A DNA stretch of 14,632 nucleotides, from the NCBI GenBank assembly GCA_048201975.1, contig DBFBGQ010000083.1, positions 1 to 14,632 of the forward strand, in the 5' to 3' direction. Shown here one piece after another: positions 1 through 7,203 of this stretch (positions within the stretch are counted from its first letter, which is position 1; each line of letters begins with the position of its first letter). A model generated the notes under the pieces. It searched no databases. It was not told where the DNA came from and was given only the letters and a program-made list of their open reading frames with translations. A program made the translations under genes and the position numbers. The stretch comes from Egerieenecus sp048201975 (GTDB lineage Bacteria; Bacillota; Clostridia; Christensenellales; Aristaeellaceae).

Positions 1-39
1 CCGTTGACGAAAATAGGCTTCCTGTGTTATCTTATCCAT
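1..39 (-). CDS. 5' end of a probable transposase gene (partial)
   Basis: An ATG at 39-37 (read leftwards) opens a frame of 13 codons, MDKITQEAYFRQR, that stays open to the window edge. It is preceded by AGGAG seven bases upstream (about 47-51 on the opposite strand), a well-placed ribosome site. The short N-terminus resembles, from memory, the start of IS481-like or related integrase-core transposases with an N-terminal helix-turn-helix, but 13 residues are too few for proof. The surrounding DNA is much more AT-rich than the rest of the window, which suits a mobile element. That this is a real gene start is fairly likely; the transposase identity is a guess. Confidence 0.45.
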   Translation of the reverse strand, partial: MDKITQEAYFRQR

Positions 40-140
40 GGAGAACTCCTCTGTGGTGGGTTGGTTGTTTGCACTCCTATCTTACCACAGTTGGGTTCTC
101 TTTTCTTCCCTTACTGTTACCTATGTATTGTACCTCAACA
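1..140 (-). mobile_element. Probable end of an insertion sequence, continuing left of the window
   Basis: Bases 1 to about 140 are clearly AT-richer than the following 14 kb and contain the start of a leftward gene with a good ribosome site. Read on the minus strand the region begins at about 140 with TGTTGAGGTACAATACA, which has the TGT terminus common to many IS ends and an internal TACAAT -10-like box. No partner inverted repeat or target duplication can be seen, because the other end lies outside the window. The boundary at 140 is therefore an estimate. Nothing else in 40-140 looks coding. Confidence 0.35.
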
Positions 141-181
141 CCGAAGGGATTTGATAATTCCTTGACCATGCTTTACATGAT

Positions 182-210
182 TTGGCAGGTTGTGCTACAC
201 TGTATATGAT
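182..210 (+). promoter_or_regulatory. Sigma-A-type promoter for the MATE gene
   Basis: TTGGCA at 182-187 and TATGAT at 205-210 each match the consensus boxes at five of six positions and are 17 bases apart. Transcription would start near 217, leaving a leader of about 26 bases before the GTG at 243. The same stretch also carries a weaker alternative (TTTACA at 171, TACACT at 195). The promoter sits just inside chromosomal DNA next to the putative IS end. Confidence 0.6.
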
Positions 211-242
211 CGCGCCTGCGGGCGGACGGAAAAGCAAAACGG

Positions 243-1646
243 GTGAAAAAGGCAAAGGGGGACGAGCTTACGCGCCGCGTGTTATCCAGGGGCGCCGCGG
301 ACATGACCGAGGGCGTCATATGGAAGCAATTGCTCCAGTTTTCCATTCCCATGGCGGTGGGGTTGCTGTTTCAGCAGCTGTACAACACTGTGGACGCAGT
401 GGTGGTGGGTAACTTCGTGGGCAAGGAGGCCCTGGCGGCGGTGGGTTCCACCAGCAGCATCATCAACATGCTGGTGGGGCTGAGCGCGGGCCTGTCCACC
501 GGCGCCAGCGTGCTGATTTCCCAGCGCTACGGCGCCCACGATGACAAGGGGCTCCGGGACGCGGTGCACACCTCCATCGCGGCCACGCTGATCATGTGCG
601 TTTTCGCCACGGCCATTGGCATCTGCATTGTGCGGCCCATGCTGTACATGATGTCCACCCCCGAGGATGTATTCGCGGAGGCCGAGACCTATCTGACCAT
701 CTACTTTGCGGGCATTGCCGGGCTATTGTTGTACAACATGGGCTCGGCGATTCTCCGGGCGGTGGGCGACAGCCGCCGGCCGCTGTATTTCCTGTGCTTC
801 TCGGCGGTGAACAACATCATTTTCGACCTGCTGTTCGTGCTGGCCTGCGGCTGGGGCGTGGCGGGGGTGGCCTATGCCACGATCCTCAGCCAGTTCCTTT
901 CGGCGCTGCTGGTGCTCTATTCCCTCACCCATGACAATGCGGCCTATGGCATCCGCTGGCGGGAGCTGTGCATCCGCCGGGACGTGCTCCGGGGGATTTT
1001 CAGCGTGGGCCTGCCCTCGGGAATCCAGCAGGGAATCACCGCGTTTTCCAACGTGTTCGTTCAGTCCTACATCAACGGCTTCGGCTCCGCCTGCATGGCC
1101 GGATGGAGCAGCTACAACAAGCTGGACGCCTTCATCCTGATTCCCGTGCAGAGCATCGCCCTGGCCTCCACCACCTTTGTGGGGCAGAACTGGGGCGCCA
1201 GGAAACTGGCCCGGGCCCGGCAGGGGGTGCGGCAGACGCTGCTGCTCTCCCTGGCCATCACCGCGCTGCTGACCCTGGTGCTGATCTTCCTGGCCCGGCC
1301 GCTGCTGGCGCTCTTTGGCAACGACGAGGCCATGCTGGACTATGGCCGCCGGTTCATCCTGGTGATTTCGCCCTTTTATGTGACCATCTGCTTCAACCAG
1401 ATCTACGGCGGAGCCCTGCGGGGCATCGGCAGCGCCAAGATGCCCATGGTGATCATGCTGTTTGCCTTTGTGCTGTTCCGGCAGGCATTCCTGCTGTGCA
1501 ATCAGCTGCTGGGCAACAGCTTCGTGGGGGTAGCCCTGGCTTACCCCATGGGCTGGGTGATGTGCAGCGCGCTGCTGGCCATATGCTACCGCCGCAGCGC
1601 CCTGTGCCGGGAGCGGCCCGCCGCCCCGGAGGCCGCCCGGCAATGA
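243..1646 (+). CDS. MATE family multidrug/Na+-drug antiporter
   Basis: The 467-residue product is an integral membrane exporter of the MATE family, which expels cationic drugs, dyes or metabolites in exchange for Na+ or H+. The length (family about 440-480) and strongly hydrophobic pattern fit two six-helix halves. Family motifs are visible: QQLYNTVDAVVVGNFVG at residues 44-60, GSAILRAVGDSRRP at 167-180, and in the second half ALASTTFVGQNWGA and GALRGIGSAKMPM. The start is uncertain. GTG at 243 gives about 20 extra polar residues with only a weak GGACGGA ribosome site; ATG at 303 (MTEGVIWKQ) follows an AGGGG about a dozen bases upstream. It appears monocistronic, with its own promoter and a 114-base gap before the next gene. 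The substrate cannot be predicted. Confidence 0.93.
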   Translation: MKKAKGDELTRRVLSRGAADMTEGVIWKQLLQFSIPMAVGLLFQQLYNTVDAVVVGNFVGKEALAAVGSTSSIINMLVGLSAGLSTGASVLISQRYGAHDDKGLRDAVHTSIAATLIMCVFATAIGICIVRPMLYMMSTPEDVFAEAETYLTIYFAGIAGLLLYNMGSAILRAVGDSRRPLYFLCFSAVNNIIFDLLFVLACGWGVAGVAYATILSQFLSALLVLYSLTHDNAAYGIRWRELCIRRDVLRGIFSVGLPSGIQQGITAFSNVFVQSYINGFGSACMAGWSSYNKLDAFILIPVQSIALASTTFVGQNWGARKLARARQGVRQTLLLSLAITALLTLVLIFLARPLLALFGNDEAMLDYGRRFILVISPFYVTICFNQIYGGALRGIGSAKMPMVIMLFAFVLFRQAFLLCNQLLGNSFVGVALAYPMGWVMCSALLAICYRRSALCRERPAAPEAARQ

Positions 1647-1760
1647 GCGCTTTCCCCGATGGCCGGGATGAAAAAGAAAACGCAAGGCTCTTTTTTGCGC
1701 TTCAAATAGGGAAAAAACGTGTATAAACCCATGAAAAACCATGCAATCGGGAGGCGGAGC
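1647..1760 (+). promoter_or_regulatory. Intergenic region with a weak candidate promoter for the importer operon
   Basis: This gap separates the MATE gene from the importer operon. TATAAA at 1722-1727 is a fair -10 box, but no good -35 lies 16-18 bases upstream (GCTTCA or CTTCAA); TTGCGC at 1695 is too far. The location of this box inside the longer in-frame extension of the next gene supports the downstream ATG at 1761 as its start. No convincing terminator for the MATE gene is seen: a 5-bp CGCAA/TTGCG stem at about 1680-1699 is too weak. No Fur-like palindrome was recognised. Confidence 0.3.
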
Positions 1761-2666
1761 ATGAGCCGTTTGTTTGCCTTTGCCCTGATCCTGGCGCTGC
1801 TGTTCTGCACGGCGGCGCGGGGGGAGGAGACCTTTACCGACGACATCGGGGAGGCGGTGAGCCTGACGCCCCCGGCGCGGGTGGCGGCGCTGTCCGGTTC
1901 CCTGGCGCAGATCTGGCTGCTGGCGGGGGGGCAGGTGACCTGCGTCACCCAGGACGCCCTGGAGGAGCGGGAGCTGGACCTGGGGGAAGGCGTGGTGAAC
2001 GCAGGCAGCCTGAAAACGCCCAGCGCGGAGCTGATCCTGGCCTCGGGGGCGGACTTTGCGCTGCTGACCCCCACGCTGGCCGGGCACGTGGCCCTGGGGG
2101 AAACCCTGCGCTCTGCGGGGGTGCGCACGGCCTTTTTTGAGGTGGAAACCTTTGAGGATTACCTTCGCTGCCTGGATTTCTGCACCCGGCTCACGGGGCA
2201 GGCCGAGCGCTACGCCCTGTACGGCGCGTCGGTGCAGGCTCAGGTGGAGGAGGTCATCGCCTTGGCCCAGGGGCAGGAGGAATCCCCCCGGGTGCTGCTG
2301 CTGCGGGCATACTCCACCGGCGTGAAGGCCAAGAACAGCGAAAACAACATGGTGGGCGCCATGCTCAGGGACCTGGGCTGCCGCAACATCGCCGACGGGG
2401 ACGACACCCTGCTGGAAAACCTGGCCCTGGAAAAAATCGTGGCCGAGGACCCGGACTTCATTTTCATCACCACCATGGGTGCGGACGACAAGGCGCTGGC
2501 GGCGCTGGCGGAGCAGCTGCAAAGCGGCCCGGCCTGGGCAGGGCTCACCGCGGTGAAGGAAGGCCGCTGCTTCGTGCTGCCCAAGGAGCTGTTCCATTAC
2601 AAGCCCTGCGAGCGCTGGGGCGAAAGCTATCGCCAGCTGGCGGAGATGCTCTATGGGGTGGAATAA
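1761..2666 (+). CDS. FecB/BtuF-type ABC transporter substrate-binding protein
   Basis: This is the secreted receptor of an importer for ferric siderophore, heme, cobalamin or a related metal chelate (Peripla_BP_2 fold, two lobes joined by a helix). I chose ATG 1761 because GGGAGG at 1749-1754 lies six bases upstream and the product then starts with a classic export signal, MSRLFAFALILALLFCTAARG. The in-frame GTG at 1719 and ATG at 1731 lack this. The Cys in the signal is preceded by Phe, so the lipobox is poor and the anchoring is unclear. The mature part starts with FTDDIGEAVSL, a usual opening for the family, and has the C-lobe pattern DLGCRNIAD followed by LENLALEKIVAEDPDFIFI. The 301-residue length is normal. 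The gene overlaps the permease gene by 14 bases. The ligand is unknown. Confidence 0.88.
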   Translation: MSRLFAFALILALLFCTAARGEETFTDDIGEAVSLTPPARVAALSGSLAQIWLLAGGQVTCVTQDALEERELDLGEGVVNAGSLKTPSAELILASGADFALLTPTLAGHVALGETLRSAGVRTAFFEVETFEDYLRCLDFCTRLTGQAERYALYGASVQAQVEEVIALAQGQEESPRVLLLRAYSTGVKAKNSENNMVGAMLRDLGCRNIADGDDTLLENLALEKIVAEDPDFIFITTMGADDKALAALAEQLQSGPAWAGLTAVKEGRCFVLPKELFHYKPCERWGESYRQLAEMLYGVE

Positions 2667-3639
2667 GCGGCCCGGCTTGACCCTGTGCCTGGGCGCCCTG
2701 GCAACGCTGCTGAGCGCGGCGCTGGCCCTGTGCCTGGGGGCGGCGGGCTTGAGCCTGTCCCAGCTGGCGGAGGGAATATGGCAGCCCGACAGCGTGCCGG
2801 GGCGCATCCTGCTGCATGTACGGCTGCCCCGGGTGCTGACCACGCTCCTGTGCGGCTGCGCCCTGGGTTTAGCGGGGGCGGTGCTGCAAACGGTGCTGCA
2901 CAACTCCCTGGCAGGGCCCAACATCATTGGCGTGAACGCTGGGGCCGGCCTGGGAGCGGTGGCCTGCATGGCGCTTGCGCCGGGGGCCGCGGCCATGCAG
3001 GTGAGCCTCAGCGCCTTTGTGGGGGCGCTGGGGGCGGTGCTGTGCGTGTATCTGGTGAGCCGGGCGGCAGGGGCTTCCCGGCTGACGCTGGTGCTTTCCG
3101 GCGTGGCGCTGGGCTCCCTGCTCACCGCGGGCATCGACGCCATCACCACCTTTGTGCCGGATGTGCTGGCCTCCGCCACCCAGTTCAAGCAAGGCAGCGC
3201 GGCCATGGCCTCCGCGTCGTCGCTGCCGCCCCTGGCCCTGGCGGTGCTGGTGGGCGGCGCGGGCACAATGGCCCTGAACCATGAGCTGGACCTGCTGGCC
3301 CTGGGGGATGAAACGGCTTTTTCCCTGGGGCTGCGGCCGGGGCGCTACCGGCTGGCCTTTCTGCTGCTGGCCTGCCTGCTGGCCGGGGGAGCCATTGCGG
3401 TAATGGGTCTGGTAGGCTTTGTGGGGCTGTTGGTGCCGCACATGGCCCGGCTGCTCATTGGCGGCGAGGGCCGGCGGCTCCTGCCGCTTTCGGGTCTGCT
3501 GGGCGCGGCGTTTCTGACACTGTGCGACCTGGCCGCCCGGACGCTTTTCGCGCCCTATGAGCTGCCGGTGGGCATTCTGCTTTCCGCCCTGGGGGCGCCG
3601 TTTTTCCTGGTACTGCTGATACGGAGGCGGGGAGCATGA
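2653..3639 (+). CDS. FecCD-type ABC importer permease
   Basis: The 328-residue product is the membrane subunit of a siderophore/heme/cobalamin-class importer and would work as a homodimer with the neighbouring ATPase. It is almost wholly hydrophobic, about ten helices. It carries family landmarks: VRLPRVL at residues 57-63, the AGPNIIGVNAGAGLG turn at 88-102 and the cytoplasmic coupling region GLVGFVGLLVPHMAR at 252-266, which contacts the ATPase. ELPVGILLSALGAPFF near the end is also typical. The ATG at 2653 has GGAG seven bases upstream and lies inside the end of the binding-protein gene, so translation is probably coupled. The stop overlaps the start of the ATPase gene. Confidence 0.93.
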   Translation: MGWNKRPGLTLCLGALATLLSAALALCLGAAGLSLSQLAEGIWQPDSVPGRILLHVRLPRVLTTLLCGCALGLAGAVLQTVLHNSLAGPNIIGVNAGAGLGAVACMALAPGAAAMQVSLSAFVGALGAVLCVYLVSRAAGASRLTLVLSGVALGSLLTAGIDAITTFVPDVLASATQFKQGSAAMASASSLPPLALAVLVGGAGTMALNHELDLLALGDETAFSLGLRPGRYRLAFLLLACLLAGGAIAVMGLVGFVGLLVPHMARLLIGGEGRRLLPLSGLLGAAFLTLCDLAARTLFAPYELPVGILLSALGAPFFLVLLIRRRGA

Positions 3640-4397
3640 GAGAGGTAACGCTGCGCGCGGAGGGCCTATGCGTGGGCTACGGCCGCCGTCGGGTGGTGGA
3701 GGGCGTTACCTGCGCCTTCCGCCCGGGCCAGGTGACGGTGTTGCTGGGCCGCAACGGCTGCGGCAAAAGCACGCTGCTGCGCACCCTGGGCGGGATCCTG
3801 CCGCCCCAGGCAGGGCGCGTGCTGCTGGACGGGCAGCCGCTAAGCGCCTATGCCCCCACCCAGCGCGCCCGGCTGCTGGCCACCCTGCCCCAGGGCAGGG
3901 ATGTGCCGGACATCACCGCCCGCCGCCTGACCCTGCACGGGCGTTTCCCTTACCTGGCCTATCCCCGGCGCTACGGCCCGGCGGAGCAGGCCCTGGCGGA
4001 AGGCGCCCTGAAGCGGGTGGGCATGCTGGAGGCGGCGGACCAACCCCTGAAGCGGCTGTCCGGCGGCCAGCGGCAGAAGGTTTACCTGGCCATGCTCCTG
4101 TGCCAGGACAGCCCGGTGATGCTCCTGGATGAGCCCACCACCTACCTGGATGTGGGCTGTCAGCTGGAAACCTGGCAGCTGTGCCGGGAATTGGCCCAGC
4201 AGGGGCGCACGGTGGTGGCGGTATCCCACGACATTGGGCAAAGCCTGCGCTACGGCCACCGGGTGCTGCTGGTGGAGCAGGGACGGCTGATTCTGGACGC
4301 AGCCCCGGAAGCCGCCGCCTCCTCCGGAACCCTGGAGCGGGTGTTCGGCGTGCGGCTGAAGCGCGTGGAAGAAGATTTTCTGGTAATTGCCCCATAA
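3636..4397 (+). CDS. FecE/BtuD-type ABC importer ATPase
   Basis: The 253-residue product powers the importer. All nucleotide-binding elements are present: Walker A GRNGCGKST at residues 38-46, Q-loop Gln near 86, signature LSGGQ at 141-145, Walker B VMLLDEP at 161-167, D-loop YLDV at 170-173 and switch His at 198 (AVSHD). The length and the C-terminal GVRLKRVEEDFLVIAP segment fit the iron-chelate/cobalamin subfamily. The start ATG overlaps the permease stop as ATGA, and GGGAG just upstream gives a ribosome site. It ends 21 bases before the redox fusion gene, with no terminator visible between them, so the two are likely to share a transcript. Confidence 0.94.
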   Translation: MREVTLRAEGLCVGYGRRRVVEGVTCAFRPGQVTVLLGRNGCGKSTLLRTLGGILPPQAGRVLLDGQPLSAYAPTQRARLLATLPQGRDVPDITARRLTLHGRFPYLAYPRRYGPAEQALAEGALKRVGMLEAADQPLKRLSGGQRQKVYLAMLLCQDSPVMLLDEPTTYLDVGCQLETWQLCRELAQQGRTVVAVSHDIGQSLRYGHRVLLVEQGRLILDAAPEAAASSGTLERVFGVRLKRVEEDFLVIAP

Positions 4398-4418
4398 AGA
4401 AAGAGGAGGATGACAAGG

Positions 4419-7073
4419 ATGAAGGTAATTATTGTCGGCGGCGTGGCCGGCGGGGCCTCCTGCGCGGCGCGCCTGCGCCGGCTGGACGAACAGGCGGAAA
4501 TTCTTATGGTGGAGAAGAGCGGCTACGTTTCCTATGCCAATTGCGGCTTGCCCTACTACGTGGGCGGGACCATCACAGACCGCAAAGCCCTGACATTGCA
4601 GACCCCGGAGAGCTTCCGCCGCCGCTTCCGGGTGGACGTGCGGGTGCGCCAGGAGGTTACGGCCATTCACCGGCAGGAGAAAACCGTAACCATCCGCAAC
4701 CTGGAAAGCGGGGAAACCTACACCGAAGCCTACGACAAGCTGGTGCTCACCCCCGGAGCCAAGGCCCTGCGCTTCCCCATGCCCGGCATGGACGACAGCC
4801 GGGTGCATACCCTGCGCACGGTGGAGGACGCCCTGCGCCTGCGCCAGGCGGCGGTGGAAGCCCAAACCGCCGTGGTGGTGGGCGGCGGCTTCATCGGCCT
4901 GGAAACCGCGGAAAACCTGGCCGAGGCCGGCCTGGCCGTGACCTTGGTGGAAAAGCTGCCCCAGGTGATGCCTCCCCTGGACGGGGACATGGCGGTGCTG
5001 CTCCGGACCGAGCTGGAGAAGCACGGGGTAACCCTGCGCCTGGGCGTGGGCATTGCGGGCTTTGATGCGGGGGAGGATTTCGCCGCCCTGCTGGAGGACG
5101 GCTCCCGCCTGCCCTGCGACCTGGCGGTGCTGGCCCTGGGCGTGGCGCCGGACACTGCCCTGGCCAAGGACGCCGGGCTGGAGCTGGGCGTCAAGGGCGC
5201 GCTGGTGGTCAATGCCCGGATGCAGACCTCCGACCCGGACATCTATGCCGCCGGGGACGCGGTACAGATTTTGAACCGGGCCACGGGCGGGGTGGGGCTG
5301 GTGTCCCTGGCGGGTCCGGCCAACCGGCAGGGCCGCCTGGCGGCGGACAGCCTCTGCGGCCGGGATGTGGCCTACCCCGGCGCCAACGCCGTCTCCATCC
5401 TCAAGCTCTTTGACCTCACCTGCGCGGTGGCGGGGCTGAACGAGCGCACCGCGGCGCAGCTGAGCGTACCCTATGAGACCGTGGTGCTGCCTGCGGCGGC
5501 CTCCCACGCCACCTATTATCCCGGCGCGGAAAACATGGTGCTCAAGGTGCTCTTTGCCCCGGACACGGGCAAGCTCCTGGGCGCCCAGGCCGTGGGCGGC
5601 GCCGGCGTGGACAAGCGCATGGATGTGCTGGCCACCGCCATGGCCGCGGGAATGACCAGCCATGAGCTGGCCCAGCTGGACCTGAGCTACGCGCCCCCCT
5701 TCTCCTCGGCCAAGGACCCGGTGAACGTGGCCGGGCTGGTGATGGAAAATATCCGGCAGGGGCTGGTGAAGCAATGGCACCTGGCCGACCTGCCGCGGGT
5801 TTCCGCCGATCCTGAAGCGGTGCTGCTGGACGTGCGCACCCCTGAGGAGTTTGCCCAGGGCTGCTTCCCCGGGGCGGTCAACCTGCCCCTGGATGAGCTG
5901 CGGGAGGGCCTGGACAGCCTGGACAAGGGCAAGGTCTATTACGTGAACTGCCAGAGCGCCCTGCGCAGTTACCTGGCCTGCCGCATTCTGAGCCAGCACG
6001 GCTTCGACTGCTACAATTTCTCCGGCGGCTGGCGCTGGTACAGCCTGACCCATCCTGTTCAGACGGCTTCCCCAGCGGCGAAGGCCCCGGTAATGCCCTG
6101 CGGCATCTCCGATCCCAAGCCCGCGGCTGCCGGCTGCGTCGCCGTCTCCCCCGAGGAGATCAAGCGGGTGAAGGGGCTGGGCTTCCTGCACTGCAAGGGA
6201 ACGGACTGCTTCAACGCGCGCATCATCACCCGCAACGGCAAGCTCACCGGCCCGGAGATGCAAGCCGTCACCGACGCGGCCCGCAAGTACGGCAACGGCG
6301 AGGTGGCCATGACCACCCGCCTGACCATGGAGATTCAGTCCGTGCCCTATGCAAACCTGGAGCCCCTGATGGCGGACCTGGCCAAGGCGGGGCTGCAGAC
6401 CGGCGGCACGGGAAGCAAGGTGCGCCCGGTGGTCAGCTGCAAGGGCACCACCTGCCAGTACGGCCTGATTGATACCTTCGCACTCTCCGAGAAGCTGCAC
6501 AAGCTCTTCTACGAGGGCTACCATGAGGTTTCCCTGCCCCACAAGTTCAAGCTGGCGGTGGGCGGCTGCCCCAACAACTGCGTCAAGCCCGACCTGAACG
6601 ATCTGGGCATCGTCGGCCAGCGGGCGCCGGTGCTGGACGCGGAGAAGTGCCGCGGCTGCAAAAAATGCCAGGCGGCGGAGGCATGCCCCATCCACTCCGC
6701 GCATGTGACCGATGGCAAGCTGGACTTCGGCAAAGACTGCAACCGCTGCGGCCGCTGCGTGGGCAAGTGCCCCTTCCAGGCGGTGGAGCAGAGCGTCAAC
6801 GGCTACAAGATCTACATCGGCGGCCGCTGGGGCAAGCAGGTAGCCCAGGGACGTGCGCTGGAGAAGCTCTTCACCAGCGAGGAGGAAGTGCTGGCCGTGG
6901 TGGAAAAGGCCATCCTGCTGTTCCGGGAGCAGGGCGTCACCGGCGAGCGCTTTGCGGACACCGTGGCGCGCCTGGGCTTTGAAAATGTTCAGGCCCAGCT
7001 GCTGGGGGACGACCTGCTCCGCCGCAAGGCGCAGATCCTGGGATTGAATGTGGTGGGCGGCGCCAGCTGCTAA
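4419..7073 (+). CDS. Fused CoA-disulfide/persulfide reductase, rhodanese, siroheme reductase and ferredoxin
   Basis: The start is ATG 4419: AGGAGG at 4404-4409 is nine bases away, whereas ATG 4410 touches it. The product has 884 residues. Residues 1-445 are an FAD/NAD(P)H disulfide reductase with FAD motif GGVAGG (7-12), active Cys42 in NCGLPYY, NAD motif GGGFIG (155-160), and Tyr367 and Tyr424 where CoA-disulfide reductases have catalytic Tyr. Residues about 455-545 are a rhodanese with DVRTPEEF and Cys511. Residues about 575-740 resemble a siroheme sulfite/nitrite reductase: Cys674, 679, 717 and 721 can bind the [4Fe-4S]-siroheme; Arg601, Arg669, Lys709 and Lys711 fit sulfite-binding positions. 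Residues 744-785 form two [4Fe-4S] sites (CxxCxxCxxxxxCP and CxxCxxCxxxCP). A helical tail ends in Cys884. CoADR-rhodanese proteins normally stop near 550 residues. Sulfur reduction in the cytosol is likely; the exact substrate is inferred. Confidence 0.85.
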   Translation: MKVIIVGGVAGGASCAARLRRLDEQAEILMVEKSGYVSYANCGLPYYVGGTITDRKALTLQTPESFRRRFRVDVRVRQEVTAIHRQEKTVTIRNLESGETYTEAYDKLVLTPGAKALRFPMPGMDDSRVHTLRTVEDALRLRQAAVEAQTAVVVGGGFIGLETAENLAEAGLAVTLVEKLPQVMPPLDGDMAVLLRTELEKHGVTLRLGVGIAGFDAGEDFAALLEDGSRLPCDLAVLALGVAPDTALAKDAGLELGVKGALVVNARMQTSDPDIYAAGDAVQILNRATGGVGLVSLAGPANRQGRLAADSLCGRDVAYPGANAVSILKLFDLTCAVAGLNERTAAQLSVPYETVVLPAAASHATYYPGAENMVLKVLFAPDTGKLLGAQAVGGAGVDKRMDVLATAMAAGMTSHELAQLDLSYAPPFSSAKDPVNVAGLVMENIRQGLVKQWHLADLPRVSADPEAVLLDVRTPEEFAQGCFPGAVNLPLDELREGLDSLDKGKVYYVNCQSALRSYLACRILSQHGFDCYNFSGGWRWYSLTHPVQTASPAAKAPVMPCGISDPKPAAAGCVAVSPEEIKRVKGLGFLHCKGTDCFNARIITRNGKLTGPEMQAVTDAARKYGNGEVAMTTRLTMEIQSVPYANLEPLMADLAKAGLQTGGTGSKVRPVVSCKGTTCQYGLIDTFALSEKLHKLFYEGYHEVSLPHKFKLAVGGCPNNCVKPDLNDLGIVGQRAPVLDAEKCRGCKKCQAAEACPIHSAHVTDGKLDFGKDCNRCGRCVGKCPFQAVEQSVNGYKIYIGGRWGKQVAQGRALEKLFTSEEEVLAVVEKAILLFREQGVTGERFADTVARLGFENVQAQLLGDDLLRRKAQILGLNVVGGASC

Positions 7074-7092
7074 GCCCTGGAGGTTCCCTTCG

Positions 7093-7138
7093 AATGCTTG
7101 CGCCCTGTGGAAATCCCCGGGGCGCAGAGCATTTGTTT
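7093..7138 (+). terminator. Terminator of the redox fusion operon
   Basis: AATGCT plus TGCGCCC (7093-7105) pairs with GGGCGCA (7120-7126), a single bulged G and AGCATT (7128-7133), a 13-bp stem. It is followed by TTTGTTT. It lies 20 bases after the stop of the fusion gene on the same strand. Confidence 0.65.
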
Positions 7139-7152
7139 CACCGGATGACATC

Positions 7153-7193
7153 AAAAAAGGGGGCCGCCGCGGACTTTCTCCACGGCGGCCCCC
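7153..7193 (-). terminator. Terminator of the minus-strand operon after fucO
   Basis: GGGGGCCGCCG at 7159-7169 pairs with CGGCGGCCCCC at 7183-7193, extended by two more pairs after one mismatch. On the plus strand six A's (7153-7158) precede the stem, so the minus-strand transcript ends in a U6 tract. It lies just past the fucO stop at 7204 and stands back to back with the plus-strand terminator. Confidence 0.8.
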
Positions 7194-7203
7194 TTGCGCT
7201 GCT

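Noticed and set aside
24..209. 61-codon plus-strand frame at the left edge
   Set aside because: No ribosome site and an odd Trp/Leu/Tyr-rich composition; the opposite strand has a well-placed ribosome site and start codon.
723..3266. 847-codon open frame on the minus strand
   Set aside because: It lies antisense to the MATE and importer genes, has a low-complexity Pro/Arg/Gln/His composition and crosses gene boundaries; it is a by-product of high GC at third positions.
4410..4418. Upstream ATG for the redox fusion
   Set aside because: It directly abuts the AGGAGG, leaving no spacing; the ATG nine bases later begins exactly at the FAD-binding strand.
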